NCBI GenBank assembly: GCA_023150095.1
Contig: JAKLLO010000002.1
Coordinates: 21,699-85,698 of the forward strand
DNA: 64,000 bases
Direction of reading: 5' to 3'
DNA from: Zoogloea sp.
GTDB lineage: Bacteria; Pseudomonadota; Gammaproteobacteria; Burkholderiales; Rhodocyclaceae
Shown: positions 55,538 through 64,000 of the stretch, in pieces
Layout of the letters: each line of letters opens with the position of its first letter
Numbering within the stretch: position 1 is the stretch's first letter
The notes under the pieces: generated by a model
The model's input: only the letters and a program-made list of their open reading frames with translations
The model's database searches: none
What the model was told of the DNA's origin: nothing
Made by a program: the position numbers and the translations under genes

Positions 55538-56998
55538 TCAGGCTCCTTTCAGTTGGTTGCGGCGGCTCGCCGCCATCAGCAGCATGGCCAGCGCGCCGAT
55601 GAAAGATGCCAGCCCCAGCACGATCAGGCCCAGCGGCAGGCCATCCACCCACGCCCCGTAGGTGAAGCCGGCCACCGCGCTGAACAGCGCCACCAGCCCC
55701 ACGTAGGCGGCAGTCTTGGTCCGGCCGATGATCGCCGAGATGATGAGGATGCTCTGCAGCGACAGCTCCGGGTCGGACATCAGGTAGGCCAGCAGCGGGC
55801 CGCGGTGCATCCCCAGGTCGAGGAACATCCGGGCGATGGGCACCTCGACCAGCGTCGGGAAATACATGAACACCCCGAAAGCCACCCCGGCCAGGTTGCC
55901 GAGCACCGAATTGCTGCCCGCCACAGCCTCGATCCACTCCGGCCGCACCACCACCCGCACCATCCCGACGATGAACACGCCCACCACCAGCAGCGGGAAG
56001 ATCTGCTTCACGAAACGCCAGGATTCCCACAGCCAGTCCTGCATGGCCTGCCGCTCGAGCCGGCGCCAGGCCAGCACGTGGATCGCCACGAGGCACGCCG
56101 CCACGCCGAAGAACTTGCCGGTAAAGCCGATCTGCAGCACGCCCTCGGCCGGGCGGATCGCCAGCGCGGCCAGCAGCAGCGTCGCCCACACCAGCCCGAG
56201 GCTGGCCCGGGTCCAGCCGGTCACGCCGTCCTGGATGTTCTCCAACCCGTGCCAGGCAGTAAAGCCGATGGCCCCGAGCAGGACGATCAGCATCACGCCC
56301 TGCACCGACACGCCCTCCTCGCCCCGGCTCGCGTCGAACGGCACCAGCTGGTCGAGCCAGCTCTGCCAGCCGGATGCCGCCGGCAAGGGCAGATCCAGAT
56401 GGAACCAGGTGCCGGTGAGAAAGCCCAGTTTGAGGGTGCCCGCCAGCAGCAGCGCCACCCACAGCCCGAGAAACCACCCCGCCACGGGCCCGACGCCCTC
56501 GCTCCCGGCAGCGAACATCGCGCTGCCGGCCTGCTCGTGGGCCGCGTCGTCGGCCCGGAACAGCAAGGCCATGATGAGCCCGATGCCGATCCCGAAGACC
56601 AGCGACAGCACGAAGCGCGCGCCGGCCAGATCGACGCCGATCACCCCGCCGGTGTACACCAGTGCGAGGATGTTGGCCGCCGGCGCGAAGAACAGAAAGG
56701 TGATCGCCGGCCCCAGCCCGGCACCCTTCTTGTAGATGCCGGCAAACAGCGGAACGATTGTGCACGAGCACACCGCCAGCAGCGAGCCAGCGGCCGCCGC
56801 AGCGGGATAGGAGATGTGACGGGGAGAATTGCGCCCGAGAAAACGGGTGACGGTCTGCTGGGGGATCAGCGCCGACATGGCGCCGGCGATGAAGAAAGCC
56901 GGCAACAGGCACAAGAGCACGTGGGCGGCGAGATAGGCCGCAAGGTTGCCGGCACCACCCCGCAGCACCGGCAGCAGCCATTCGGAGAGCACATCCAT
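55538..56998 (-). CDS. DUF318/ArsP-like permease
   Basis: 486 aa integral membrane protein with about ten helices. The signature segment reads AAAAAGSLLAVCSCTIVPLFAGIYKKG then AITFLFFAPAANILAL, repeated in weaker form near residue 365 (FGVFMYFPTLVEVPIARMFLDLGM). The family includes ArsP exporters of trivalent organoarsenicals. Coupled to a small thioredoxin, and upstream lies a copper-chaperone gene, so metalloid or thiol-linked efflux is likely. ATG 56998. Confidence 0.85.
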   Translation of the reverse strand: MDVLSEWLLPVLRGGAGNLAAYLAAHVLLCLLPAFFIAGAMSALIPQQTVTRFLGRNSPRHISYPAAAAAGSLLAVCSCTIVPLFAGIYKKGAGLGPAITFLFFAPAANILALVYTGGVIGVDLAGARFVLSLVFGIGIGLIMALLFRADDAAHEQAGSAMFAAGSEGVGPVAGWFLGLWVALLLAGTLKLGFLTGTWFHLDLPLPAASGWQSWLDQLVPFDASRGEEGVSVQGVMLIVLLGAIGFTAWHGLENIQDGVTGWTRASLGLVWATLLLAALAIRPAEGVLQIGFTGKFFGVAACLVAIHVLAWRRLERQAMQDWLWESWRFVKQIFPLLVVGVFIVGMVRVVVRPEWIEAVAGSNSVLGNLAGVAFGVFMYFPTLVEVPIARMFLDLGMHRGPLLAYLMSDPELSLQSILIISAIIGRTKTAAYVGLVALFSAVAGFTYGAWVDGLPLGLIVLGLASFIGALAMLLMAASRRNQLKGA

Positions 56999-57086
56999 AC
57001 GGCCTCCGGCCCTATCGGGGCGGAACGTGATGGAAAGAGTCTAGACCCGAGCCGCCGCCAGCGCTTTGATGCGCCGCAAGCGGCGC

Positions 57087-57572
57087 TCAGTGGTTGTGCT
57101 TGTGATCCATCGGCATCGGCGCGGCGGCGGTGAGGTCGCGCACCTCGGCCTTCACTTCGACGTTCTCGACCTTCTTGTCCTTGCCTTCAACCTTGAGGGT
57201 GATGGGCACCACGTCGCCCTTGGTGAGGGGCTTCTTCAGGTCGATCAGCATCACGTGGTAGCTGCCGGGCTTGAGCTCCAGCGGCTGGCCGGGCTTCACG
57301 TCGAGACGCGGCAGGGCGCGCATCTTCATCACGTTGTCGGCCATCACCATCTCGTGCAGTTCGACGATGTTGGCGGCCGGGCTTTCGACGCCCACCAGGC
57401 TCACGCCCCCCTTGCTGGAGAGCTGCATGAAGGCGCCGGTGGCCTTCTGGGCCGCGACGGTGCCGCGCACCCACGGGTTGGCCACTTCGATATCCGCGGC
57501 AAAGGCAGCGGTGGCACACAGGCCGGCCAGGGCGACAGCGACGGAACGGGCGATCAGGGCGGAAAGCTTCAC
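57087..57572 (-). CDS. PCu(A)C periplasmic copper chaperone
   Basis: 161 aa. Signal peptide (residues 1-25, ending AAFA), then a cupredoxin-like PCu(A)C domain with the copper ligands ELHEMVMADNVMKM and GSYHVMLID (H-x-M pattern). A C-terminal tail PMDHKHNH adds further metal ligands. Members deliver Cu(I) to the CuA site of cytochrome oxidase. Start is GTG 57572, with AAGGAG upstream. Confidence 0.92.
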   Translation of the reverse strand: MKLSALIARSVAVALAGLCATAAFAADIEVANPWVRGTVAAQKATGAFMQLSSKGGVSLVGVESPAANIVELHEMVMADNVMKMRALPRLDVKPGQPLELKPGSYHVMLIDLKKPLTKGDVVPITLKVEGKDKKVENVEVKAEVRDLTAAAPMPMDHKHNH

Positions 57573-57792
57573 GGGAGACTCCTTGAAATGAACGCCACGA
57601 GCTTAACGCGGGCGGGCCCGGCGCGGCAGCCGGCATGCCCGTCGTGCGACCTTTTGCCGCACGATTTTTTCCGGATATTTTCGGGATGTATCCGTCCGGG
57701 GCCGAAATCACATCCGCTTACAACACCGCCGGCACCCCGGCGGCAGACCAACGATCATAGAAAGCGCCATCCACCACAAAGGAAACCCCGCC
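57573..57792. other. Intergenic region between the copper-chaperone gene and the DUF1232 gene
   Basis: 220 bases between two divergent genes. CGCACGATTTTTTCCGG at 57658 and a G/C-rich dyad near 57725 (CACCGCCGGCACCCCGGCGG) are seen; promoters are likely here but were not resolved. Confidence 0.4.
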
Positions 57793-58092
57793 ATGTTCAA
57801 GAAGCTCACCGCCCTGTATGCCCTCATCCGCAAGGACGCGCGCATCCTGTGGTACGCCCTGCGCCACCCGGCCCGGCCGGCCTGGCTGGTGCCGTCGGTG
57901 GCGCTGATCGGGCTGTACCTGCTGTCGCCGATCGACCTGATCCCCGACGTGCTGCCGGTGATCGGGCTGGTGGATGATTTCGTGCTGATCCCGCTGGTGA
58001 TCGCCTGGCTGGTGAGCCGCCTGCCGGCCGAGCTGAAGCGCGGCTTCGCCGACGACAACCGCACCATCGACGTGGTGCCCCAGCGGCGCTGA
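57793..58092 (+). CDS. DUF1232 (YkvA-like) membrane protein
   Basis: 99 aa. The family core is ALIGLYLLSPIDLIPDVLPVIGLVDDFVLI (about residues 37-66), a hydrophobic hairpin, then a basic/acidic C-terminus. Widely conserved, role unknown. ATG 57793 with AAAGGAAA 14 bases upstream. A strong terminator follows. Confidence 0.85.
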   Translation: MFKKLTALYALIRKDARILWYALRHPARPAWLVPSVALIGLYLLSPIDLIPDVLPVIGLVDDFVLIPLVIAWLVSRLPAELKRGFADDNRTIDVVPQRR

Positions 58093-58110
58093 ACGCTGGC
58101 CGCGCGTATC

Positions 58111-58145
58111 AGGCCGGATCTGCCCCAAGGCGATCCGGCCTTTTT
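58111..58145 (+). terminator. Terminator after the DUF1232 gene
   Basis: AGGCCGGATC ... GATCCGGCCT followed by TTTT, with an 11-base loop. Also sits at the 3' end of the convergent response-regulator gene. Confidence 0.85.
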
Positions 58146-58149
58146 GCGC

Positions 58150-58869
58150 CTAAGTCCAGGTGACGGTGGCCGCCAGCAGGTAGCCGGCGCCGTACACCGT
58201 CTTGATGAGCTTGGCGTGCTGGGGGTTTTCCTCGAAGCGTCGGCGCAGGCGCGAGATGCGCAGGTCGATGCTGCGATCCAGCGCCGACACGTCGCGCCCT
58301 TCGAGCAGCTGCTCGCGGGTGAGGATGTGGTTGGGATGGGCCAGCAGCACGCCGAGCAGCTGGGCTTCGGCGGTGCTGAGGGTTTCCTGCTGGCCACCGG
58401 GGCTGACCAGCGTGTTGCTGCCTGGCTCGAAGCGCCAGCCGGCAAACTCGGCCACCCGCTGGGCCGGATCGGCCGGCAGGGTGACCTGCCCCGGATAGCG
58501 GCGCAGGATCGAACGCACCCGGGCGATCAGCTCGCGGGGCTCGAAGGGCTTGACTACGTAGTCGTCGGCGCCGAGCTCCAGCCCCATCACCCGGTCGTGG
58601 GTGTCGGCCCGGCCGGTGACCACCAGCAGGCCGCAGGTGTGCTTGCGGCGCAGCTGCTGGAGCACCGCCATGCCGTCCATGTCGGGCAGGCCCAGATCGA
58701 GCACCACCAGATCCGGCACCTGATGGCGCAGCCCGTGGAAGAAGGCCTCCGCGGTGCGGAACAGCTCGGTGCGATAGCTGAACTTCTCGAGGGTGTCGGC
58801 GATCAGGCGCGCGATGGCCGCTTCGTCCTCGACGACGTAGATCAGCTCGGGTTTGCGGGTCTGGGCCAT
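58150..58869 (-). CDS. OmpR-family DNA-binding response regulator
   Basis: 239 aa. Receiver domain (about residues 10-122) with phosphoacceptor Asp in LVVLDLGLPDMDG and Lys in YVVKPFEPREL, then a winged-helix output domain (about 145-235: LSTAEAQLLGVLLAHPNHILTREQLL ... RSIDLRISRLRRRFEE ... IKTVYGAGYLL). ATG 58869 was preferred to the frame's start at 58995, which lies inside the kinase gene. Nineteen bases downstream of the hybrid kinase, its probable partner. Confidence 0.93.
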   Translation of the reverse strand: MAQTRKPELIYVVEDEAAIARLIADTLEKFSYRTELFRTAEAFFHGLRHQVPDLVVLDLGLPDMDGMAVLQQLRRKHTCGLLVVTGRADTHDRVMGLELGADDYVVKPFEPRELIARVRSILRRYPGQVTLPADPAQRVAEFAGWRFEPGSNTLVSPGGQQETLSTAEAQLLGVLLAHPNHILTREQLLEGRDVSALDRSIDLRISRLRRRFEENPQHAKLIKTVYGAGYLLAATVTWT

Positions 58870-58888
58870 GGCAGGTGGAGAGCTTGGC

Positions 58889-60949
58889 TCAAGCCGCGAG
58901 CGGACGCAAGGCGGCCAGCAGCTTGTCCCGCGAGAAAGGCTTGGCGAGGAGCGGCAGATCGCCGTCCATGCCCAGCTCGTGCTGGGATTCGGCAAAGCCG
59001 CTCATCAGCACCACCGGCAGATCGGGCCGGAAGCGCCGCACGAAACGCGCCAGCGCCCGGCCGTCCATCGCCCCGGGCATCACCACGTCGGAGATCACCA
59101 GCGCGATGGCCGGGATGTTCTCGACCATGTCGGCAGCCTCGGCACCGTTCTCGGCCTCGACCACCGCGCAGCCCAGCTCCGAGAGCTGCATCCGCACCAC
59201 GGTGCGCACGTCCACGTCGTCCTCGGCCAGCAGCACCAGCTTGCCGGCCAGATCCGTCTCGGCCACCTCGTGCCCCACCGGCAGGGCTTCGGGCTGCTCG
59301 GCCTCGGCCAGCCGCGGCAGCAGCAGCGCCACCGTGGTGCCCCGCGCCTGTCGGCTGCGGATGCGCACGCCGCCGCCCGACTGCTTGACGAAGCCATACA
59401 CCATCGACATCCCCAGCCCGCTGCCCATGCCGAACTGCTTGGTGGTGAAGAAGGGCTCGAAGACCCGCGCCAGCGTGCTGCCGTCCATGCCCATGCCGTT
59501 GTCGGTGACGGCGATCTGCACGTAGTCGCCGGGCGGCACTTCCAGATCGGCCGCGGCGTGCACGTTGAGGTGCTCCAGCGACGACTCGATGCGCAGCTCG
59601 CCACCGTTGGGCATCGCGTCGCGGGCGTTGAGGGCGAGATTGAGGAGTGCGTTTTCAAGCTGGTGGGCATCCACCATCGCCACCAGACAGGGCTCGCGGC
59701 TGGCGGTGCTCACCGCGATGGTGCCGGGCAGCGAGCGGCGGATCAGCTTGGACATGCCCAGGATCAGCTCGTTTACCTCCACCGGACGCGGCTCCAGCGG
59801 CTGGCGGCGGGCAAAGCCCAGCAGCCGGCGGATCAGCTCGGCGCCCCGGTTGGCGGCCTGCATGGCGGGCTCGACGAAGTTCTCGGTGAGCGGGTCGTTG
59901 GGGTGGTTTTCCTTCAGCGCCACCAGGTTGCCGATCACCACCGTCAGCATGTTGTTGAAGTCGTGGGCGAGGCCGCCGGTGAGCTGACCGATGGCTTCCA
60001 TCTTCTGGGCCTGGGCCAGCGCGGCCTGGGTGCGCCGGCTCTCGGTGACGTCCACCGAATGCACGTAGCAGCCGATCACCTCGCCGTCGGCGATGTCGGG
60101 CACCAGGGTGCTGCGGGCCTGGGCCGGCGTGCCGTCGCGGCCGGTGAGGGTGTATTCGTACGACACCCGCTCGCCCGCCAGCGCCCGCGACACAAACGGC
60201 GACACGATGGAAAAGACCTCCTGCCCCACCACGTCGCGGATCTGCCGGCCCTCGACCTCGCTGGCCGACCAGCCGAACCATTCGGCGTAGCCCTTGTTGG
60301 CGTAGCGGTAGGTCCAGTCGTGGTCGAAATACGCCACCGCCGCCGGGATCGCGTCGGTGATCTCCCGCAGGCGCTGCTCGCTGCGGCGCAGCGCGCCGGT
60401 GATGGCCTTGTTGGATTCGATGGCCGCGGTGAGCTCGGCGTTGGCGCGGGTCAGCGCGTCGGTGCGCAGGCGGATGTGCTCTTCGAGTTCGGCCTGATGG
60501 CGGGCAATCTGCTCCTGGCTGTGGCGCTGGCCGGTGATGTCGGTATAGACGGTGATGAAGCCCTGGTGCGGCAGCGGAAAGCCGCGGATCGACAGGATCT
60601 GCCCGTTGGGCCGCACCCGTTCGGTGACGTGGGGCTGGAAGCTCCGCGCACGGGCCACCCGCTCGGCCACCTGAGCGGCCGGATCGCCCGGGCCATAGTC
60701 GCCCCGCTCGGCGTTGTAGCGGATGAAATCCTCGAAATTGACGCCGGGCTTCGCCAGCGACTCGGGAAAGTCGAGCAGGCGCAGGAAGGTCGTGTTCCAG
60801 GCGACCATCCGCAAGTCTTCGTCGAACACCGTGACGCCCTGGTCGAGGAGATCCAGCCCCGCGCCCAGCATCTCCCGGTAACGCCGGTCGAAGGACGGCG
60901 GCGTGTCGGCGCCCCGATCGTTTCCCCCATCCATCTGCTGCCCGCTCAT
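58889..60949 (-). CDS. Hybrid sensor histidine kinase (PAS-PAS-HisKA-HATPase-REC)
   Basis: 686 aa cytosolic hybrid kinase with no membrane segments. PAS-like domains at about residues 25-140 and 190-305, a linking coiled coil, HisKA with phosphoacceptor His329 (GGLAHDFNNMLTVV), HATPase (N box NLALNARDAMPNGG; G boxes DNGMGMD and GMGSGLGMSMVYG), and a C-terminal receiver domain with Asp in LVISDVVMPGAMDG. The first PAS contains a PAS_7-like segment (LLDQGVTVFDEDLRMVAWN). It probably passes phosphate to the neighbouring OmpR-type regulator; the signal is unknown. Confidence 0.92.
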   Translation of the reverse strand: MSGQQMDGGNDRGADTPPSFDRRYREMLGAGLDLLDQGVTVFDEDLRMVAWNTTFLRLLDFPESLAKPGVNFEDFIRYNAERGDYGPGDPAAQVAERVARARSFQPHVTERVRPNGQILSIRGFPLPHQGFITVYTDITGQRHSQEQIARHQAELEEHIRLRTDALTRANAELTAAIESNKAITGALRRSEQRLREITDAIPAAVAYFDHDWTYRYANKGYAEWFGWSASEVEGRQIRDVVGQEVFSIVSPFVSRALAGERVSYEYTLTGRDGTPAQARSTLVPDIADGEVIGCYVHSVDVTESRRTQAALAQAQKMEAIGQLTGGLAHDFNNMLTVVIGNLVALKENHPNDPLTENFVEPAMQAANRGAELIRRLLGFARRQPLEPRPVEVNELILGMSKLIRRSLPGTIAVSTASREPCLVAMVDAHQLENALLNLALNARDAMPNGGELRIESSLEHLNVHAAADLEVPPGDYVQIAVTDNGMGMDGSTLARVFEPFFTTKQFGMGSGLGMSMVYGFVKQSGGGVRIRSRQARGTTVALLLPRLAEAEQPEALPVGHEVAETDLAGKLVLLAEDDVDVRTVVRMQLSELGCAVVEAENGAEAADMVENIPAIALVISDVVMPGAMDGRALARFVRRFRPDLPVVLMSGFAESQHELGMDGDLPLLAKPFSRDKLLAALRPLAA

Positions 60950-61138
60950 CGCTGCTCCACTTCAATCACTTTCACTGATTCTAGCCAGCGTCCGGCCGCC
61001 CCGAGGCACCGGACATGATTGAGTACATTTTCACGAAACTTCCGACAAGTTTGTTTGCGAACCTTCCGTCCGATCCTCGGCAGTCCGGCCAGGAGATTCA
61101 GCGCGAGCGCGCGAGCACAAGAACGGAGACAGGTTCCC

Positions 61139-61888
61139 ATGAAGATTCTCGTACCCATCAAGCGGGTCGTCGATTACAACGTCAAGATCCGCGTCAAGGC
61201 CGACCAGAGCGGCGTCGAGCTGGCCAACGTCAAGATGGCCATGAACCCCTTCGACGAGATCGCCGTTGAAGAAGCCGTGCGCCTGAAGGAAGCCGGCACC
61301 GCCACCGAAGTGGTGGCCGTCTCCGCCGGCGTCGCCCAGTGCCAGGAAACCCTGCGCACCGCCATGGCCATCGGCGCCGACCGCGGCATCCTCGTCGAAT
61401 CCGACGCCGACCTGCAGCCCCTCGCCGTGGCCAAGCTCCTCAAGGCCCTCGTGGACAAGGAACAGCCCAAGCTGGTGATTCTCGGCAAGCAGGCCATCGA
61501 CGACGACTCCAACCAGACCGGCCAGATGCTCGCCGCGCTCCTCGGCTGGCCCCAGGCCACCTTCGCCTCCAAGGTTGAAGTGGCCGGCGACGGCGTGCGC
61601 GTGACCCGCGAAATCGACGGCGGCCTCGAAACCCTGGCCCTGCCGCTGCCGGCGGTCGTCACCACCGACCTGCGCCTCAACGAGCCGCGCTACGCCACGC
61701 TGCCCAACATCATGAAGGCCAAGAAGAAGCCGCTCGACACCGTCAAGCCGGCCGACCTGGGCGTCGATGTCGCCCCGCGCCTCACCACCCTCAAGGTCGT
61801 CGAGCCCGCCGCCCGCAGCGCCGGCATCAAGGTGGCCGACGTGGCCCAGCTGATCGACAAGCTCAAGAACGAAGCCAAGGTGCTGTGA
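61139..61888 (+). CDS. etfB: Electron transfer flavoprotein beta subunit
   Basis: 249 aa. With EtfA forms the FAD/AMP heterodimer that carries electrons from acyl-CoA dehydrogenases to ETF:quinone oxidoreductase. Motifs: [35 protein letters not shown], the AMP-site region [21 protein letters not shown] 61139 has GGAGACAGG upstream; the frame also extends upstream without support. Followed by a REP-like element before etfA. Confidence 0.96.
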   Translation: MKILVPIKRVVDYNVKIRVKADQSGVELANVKMAMNPFDEIAVEEAVRLKEAGTATEVVAVSAGVAQCQETLRTAMAIGADRGILVESDADLQPLAVAKLLKALVDKEQPKLVILGKQAIDDDSNQTGQMLAALLGWPQATFASKVEVAGDGVRVTREIDGGLETLALPLPAVVTTDLRLNEPRYATLPNIMKAKKKPLDTVKPADLGVDVAPRLTTLKVVEPAARSAGIKVADVAQLIDKLKNEAKVL

Positions 61889-61908
61889 AGGCCCTGTAAG
61901 GACAAGCC

Positions 61909-61994
61909 GTAGGGGCGACTTCAGTCGCCCACGGACGCGAACTCGGGGCTAGACCCCGGTTCGGCCCGCTGAGGGCGACTGAAGTCGCCCCTAC
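61909..61994. repeat. REP-like element between etfB and etfA
   Basis: Two inverted 22-bp arms (61909-61930 and 61973-61994) are perfect complements, and each is itself palindromic around GGGCGACT-TC-AGTCGCCC. Between them a third dyad reads ACTCGGGGCTAGACCCCGG. This matches the bipartite architecture of REP/BIME elements. It would form a strong hairpin in the etfBA transcript. Confidence 0.85.
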
Positions 61995-62050
61995 ATGAAT
62001 CCCTGCACCGCCCCAAGCCGCGCCCCCAGGAAATACAGGAGACAAAGAAC

Positions 62051-62986
62051 ATGCCCATCCTCGTCATCGCCGAACACGACAACGTCGGCCTGAAGGCCGC
62101 CACCCTCAACACCGTTGCCGCTGCCGCCAAGCTCGGCGCCGACATCGAAGTGCTGGTCGCCGGCAGCAGCTGCGGCGCCGCCGCCGAAGCCGCCGCCAAG
62201 CTGGCCGGTGTCGCCAAGGTCAAGGTGGCCGATGCCGCCGTTTATGCCGAACAGGGCGCCGAGAACCTCGCCGCGCTGCTGGTCGATGTGGTCAAGGCCG
62301 GTGGCTACAGCCACGTGCTGGCCCCCGCCACCACCTTCGGCAAGAACGTCCTGCCGCGCGTTGCCGCGCTGCTGGATGTCGCCCAGATTTCCGACATCAC
62401 CGCTGTCGAATCCGCCGACACCTTTGTCCGTCCGATCTACGCCGGTAACGCGCTGGCCACCGTCAAGTCGGCCGACCCGGTGAAGGTCATCACCGTGCGC
62501 ACCACCGCCTTCGACCCGGTTGCCCAAGGTGGCAGCGCCGCGGTCGAAGCCATCGCCGCCGGCCCGGATCTGGCCCAGAGCAAGCTCGTCGGCCGTGAGC
62601 TCACCAAGTCGGCCCGCCCCGAGCTGGGCGCCGCCAAGATCATCGTCTCGGGTGGCCGGGGCCTCGGCAGCGGCGACAACTACCGTGCCGTGCTGGAGCC
62701 GCTGGCCGACAAGCTCGGCGCCGCCATGGGCGCCTCCCGCGCCGCGGTGGATGCGGGCTTCGTGCCCAACGACTACCAGGTCGGCCAGACCGGCAAGATC
62801 GTCGCCCCGCAGCTGTACGTGGCGGTCGGCATCTCCGGCGCCATCCAGCATCTGGCGGGCATGAAGGATTCCAAGGTGATCGTGGCGATCAACAAGGACC
62901 CGGAAGCCCCGATCTTCCAGGTGGCCGACTACGGCCTCGTGGCCGATCTGTTCGAGACCGTGCCGCAGCTGGTCTCGGCCCTCTGA
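62051..62986 (+). CDS. etfA: Electron transfer flavoprotein alpha subunit
   Basis: 311 aa, ETF alpha. FAD-binding C-terminal domain: [58 protein letters not shown] and [21 protein letters not shown], all highly conserved. Partner of etfB upstream; both feed electrons from the acyl-CoA dehydrogenase that follows. GGAG lies nine bases before ATG 62051. Confidence 0.97.
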   Translation: MPILVIAEHDNVGLKAATLNTVAAAAKLGADIEVLVAGSSCGAAAEAAAKLAGVAKVKVADAAVYAEQGAENLAALLVDVVKAGGYSHVLAPATTFGKNVLPRVAALLDVAQISDITAVESADTFVRPIYAGNALATVKSADPVKVITVRTTAFDPVAQGGSAAVEAIAAGPDLAQSKLVGRELTKSARPELGAAKIIVSGGRGLGSGDNYRAVLEPLADKLGAAMGASRAAVDAGFVPNDYQVGQTGKIVAPQLYVAVGISGAIQHLAGMKDSKVIVAINKDPEAPIFQVADYGLVADLFETVPQLVSAL

Positions 62987-63101
62987 TCCTGCGCCGGGCA
63001 TGAGCCCGGCATCCGAAGTCTGATCGAAGCACCGGCGTCGGGCGAAAGCCTGCACCAAGGCCAGCCGCCGCCGCATTCAACCGAATTCGCAAGGAACAAC
63101 C

Positions 63102-64000
<899 letters not shown>

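Overview
The window is about 64 kb of G+C-rich DNA with dense, mostly housekeeping gene content typical of a betaproteobacterium, most likely from the Rhodocyclales (the Azoarcus/Thauera/Zoogloea/Azospira neighbourhood). This placement is an inference from gene content (zapD-yacG-coaE, ntrBC beside glnA, a HoxFUYH soluble hydrogenase, etfBA with an acyl-CoA dehydrogenase) and composition, not from a database search. Both ends cut through genes: murE on the left and an acyl-CoA dehydrogenase on the right.

Layout. 1-4.0 kb: start of the division/cell-wall cluster on the minus strand (mraZ-rsmH-ftsL-ftsI-murE), preceded by a promoter carrying four 10-bp-phased MraZ boxes. 4.27-4.66 kb: RNase P RNA. 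4.7-8.5 kb: small envelope proteins, a UbiH-type hydroxylase and dsbC. 8.5-11.1 kb: a degenerate EAL protein, a 21-bp repeat array and mltA. 11.2-13.1 kb: an AAA ATPase and a Nudix-ThiE-like fusion. 13.1-17.1 kb: yacG, zapD, coaE, a SPOR protein, coaX and birA. 17.2-22.2 kb: nitrogen control (ntrC, ntrB, glnA) with visible NtrC sites and a sigma-54 promoter. 22.2-32.7 kb: a CDF transporter, rhodanese, nadA, an EEP hydrolase with clsB, rfaE2, an ankyrin-like protein, cysK, a PatB-like lyase and an MFS carrier. 32.7-38.1 kb: the hoxFUYHW NAD-coupled [NiFe]-hydrogenase operon, with two inserted palindromic stretches. 38.1-41.9 kb: an unknown gene, an HTH-receiver protein, ssb and an MFS exporter, separated by two A+T-rich intergenic stretches. 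41.9-47.3 kb: uvrA, a SEC-C protein, yceH and lgt. 47.3-51.5 kb: azlCD, and a solute-binding protein coupled to a CHASE-GGDEF cyclase, then a TRIC-type channel. 51.5-57.6 kb: OsmC, pirin, a frameshifted DedA-rhodanese gene, a second 21-bp repeat array, an EamA transporter, a permease/thioredoxin pair and a PCu(A)C copper chaperone. 57.8-61 kb: a DUF1232 protein and a response regulator/hybrid kinase pair. 61.1-64 kb: etfB, etfA and the acyl-CoA dehydrogenase.

The most unusual content is non-coding. Two intergenic arrays (9559-9832 and 53930-54307) are built from head-to-tail degenerate 21-bp units. Many units are imperfect palindromes of related sequence (CAAGTC-N-GACTTG and GTTCAA-N7-TTGAAC types). 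Both arrays begin directly at the stop codon of one minus-strand gene and lie upstream of the next. A 21-bp period equals two helical turns, so all dyads would face the same side of the DNA. Other notable points are a perfect 101-bp tandem duplication that frameshifts the DedA-rhodanese gene, a 123-bp hairpin element overlapping the ntrC stop codon, a REP-like element between etfB and etfA, and a perfect FNR-type box upstream of cysK.
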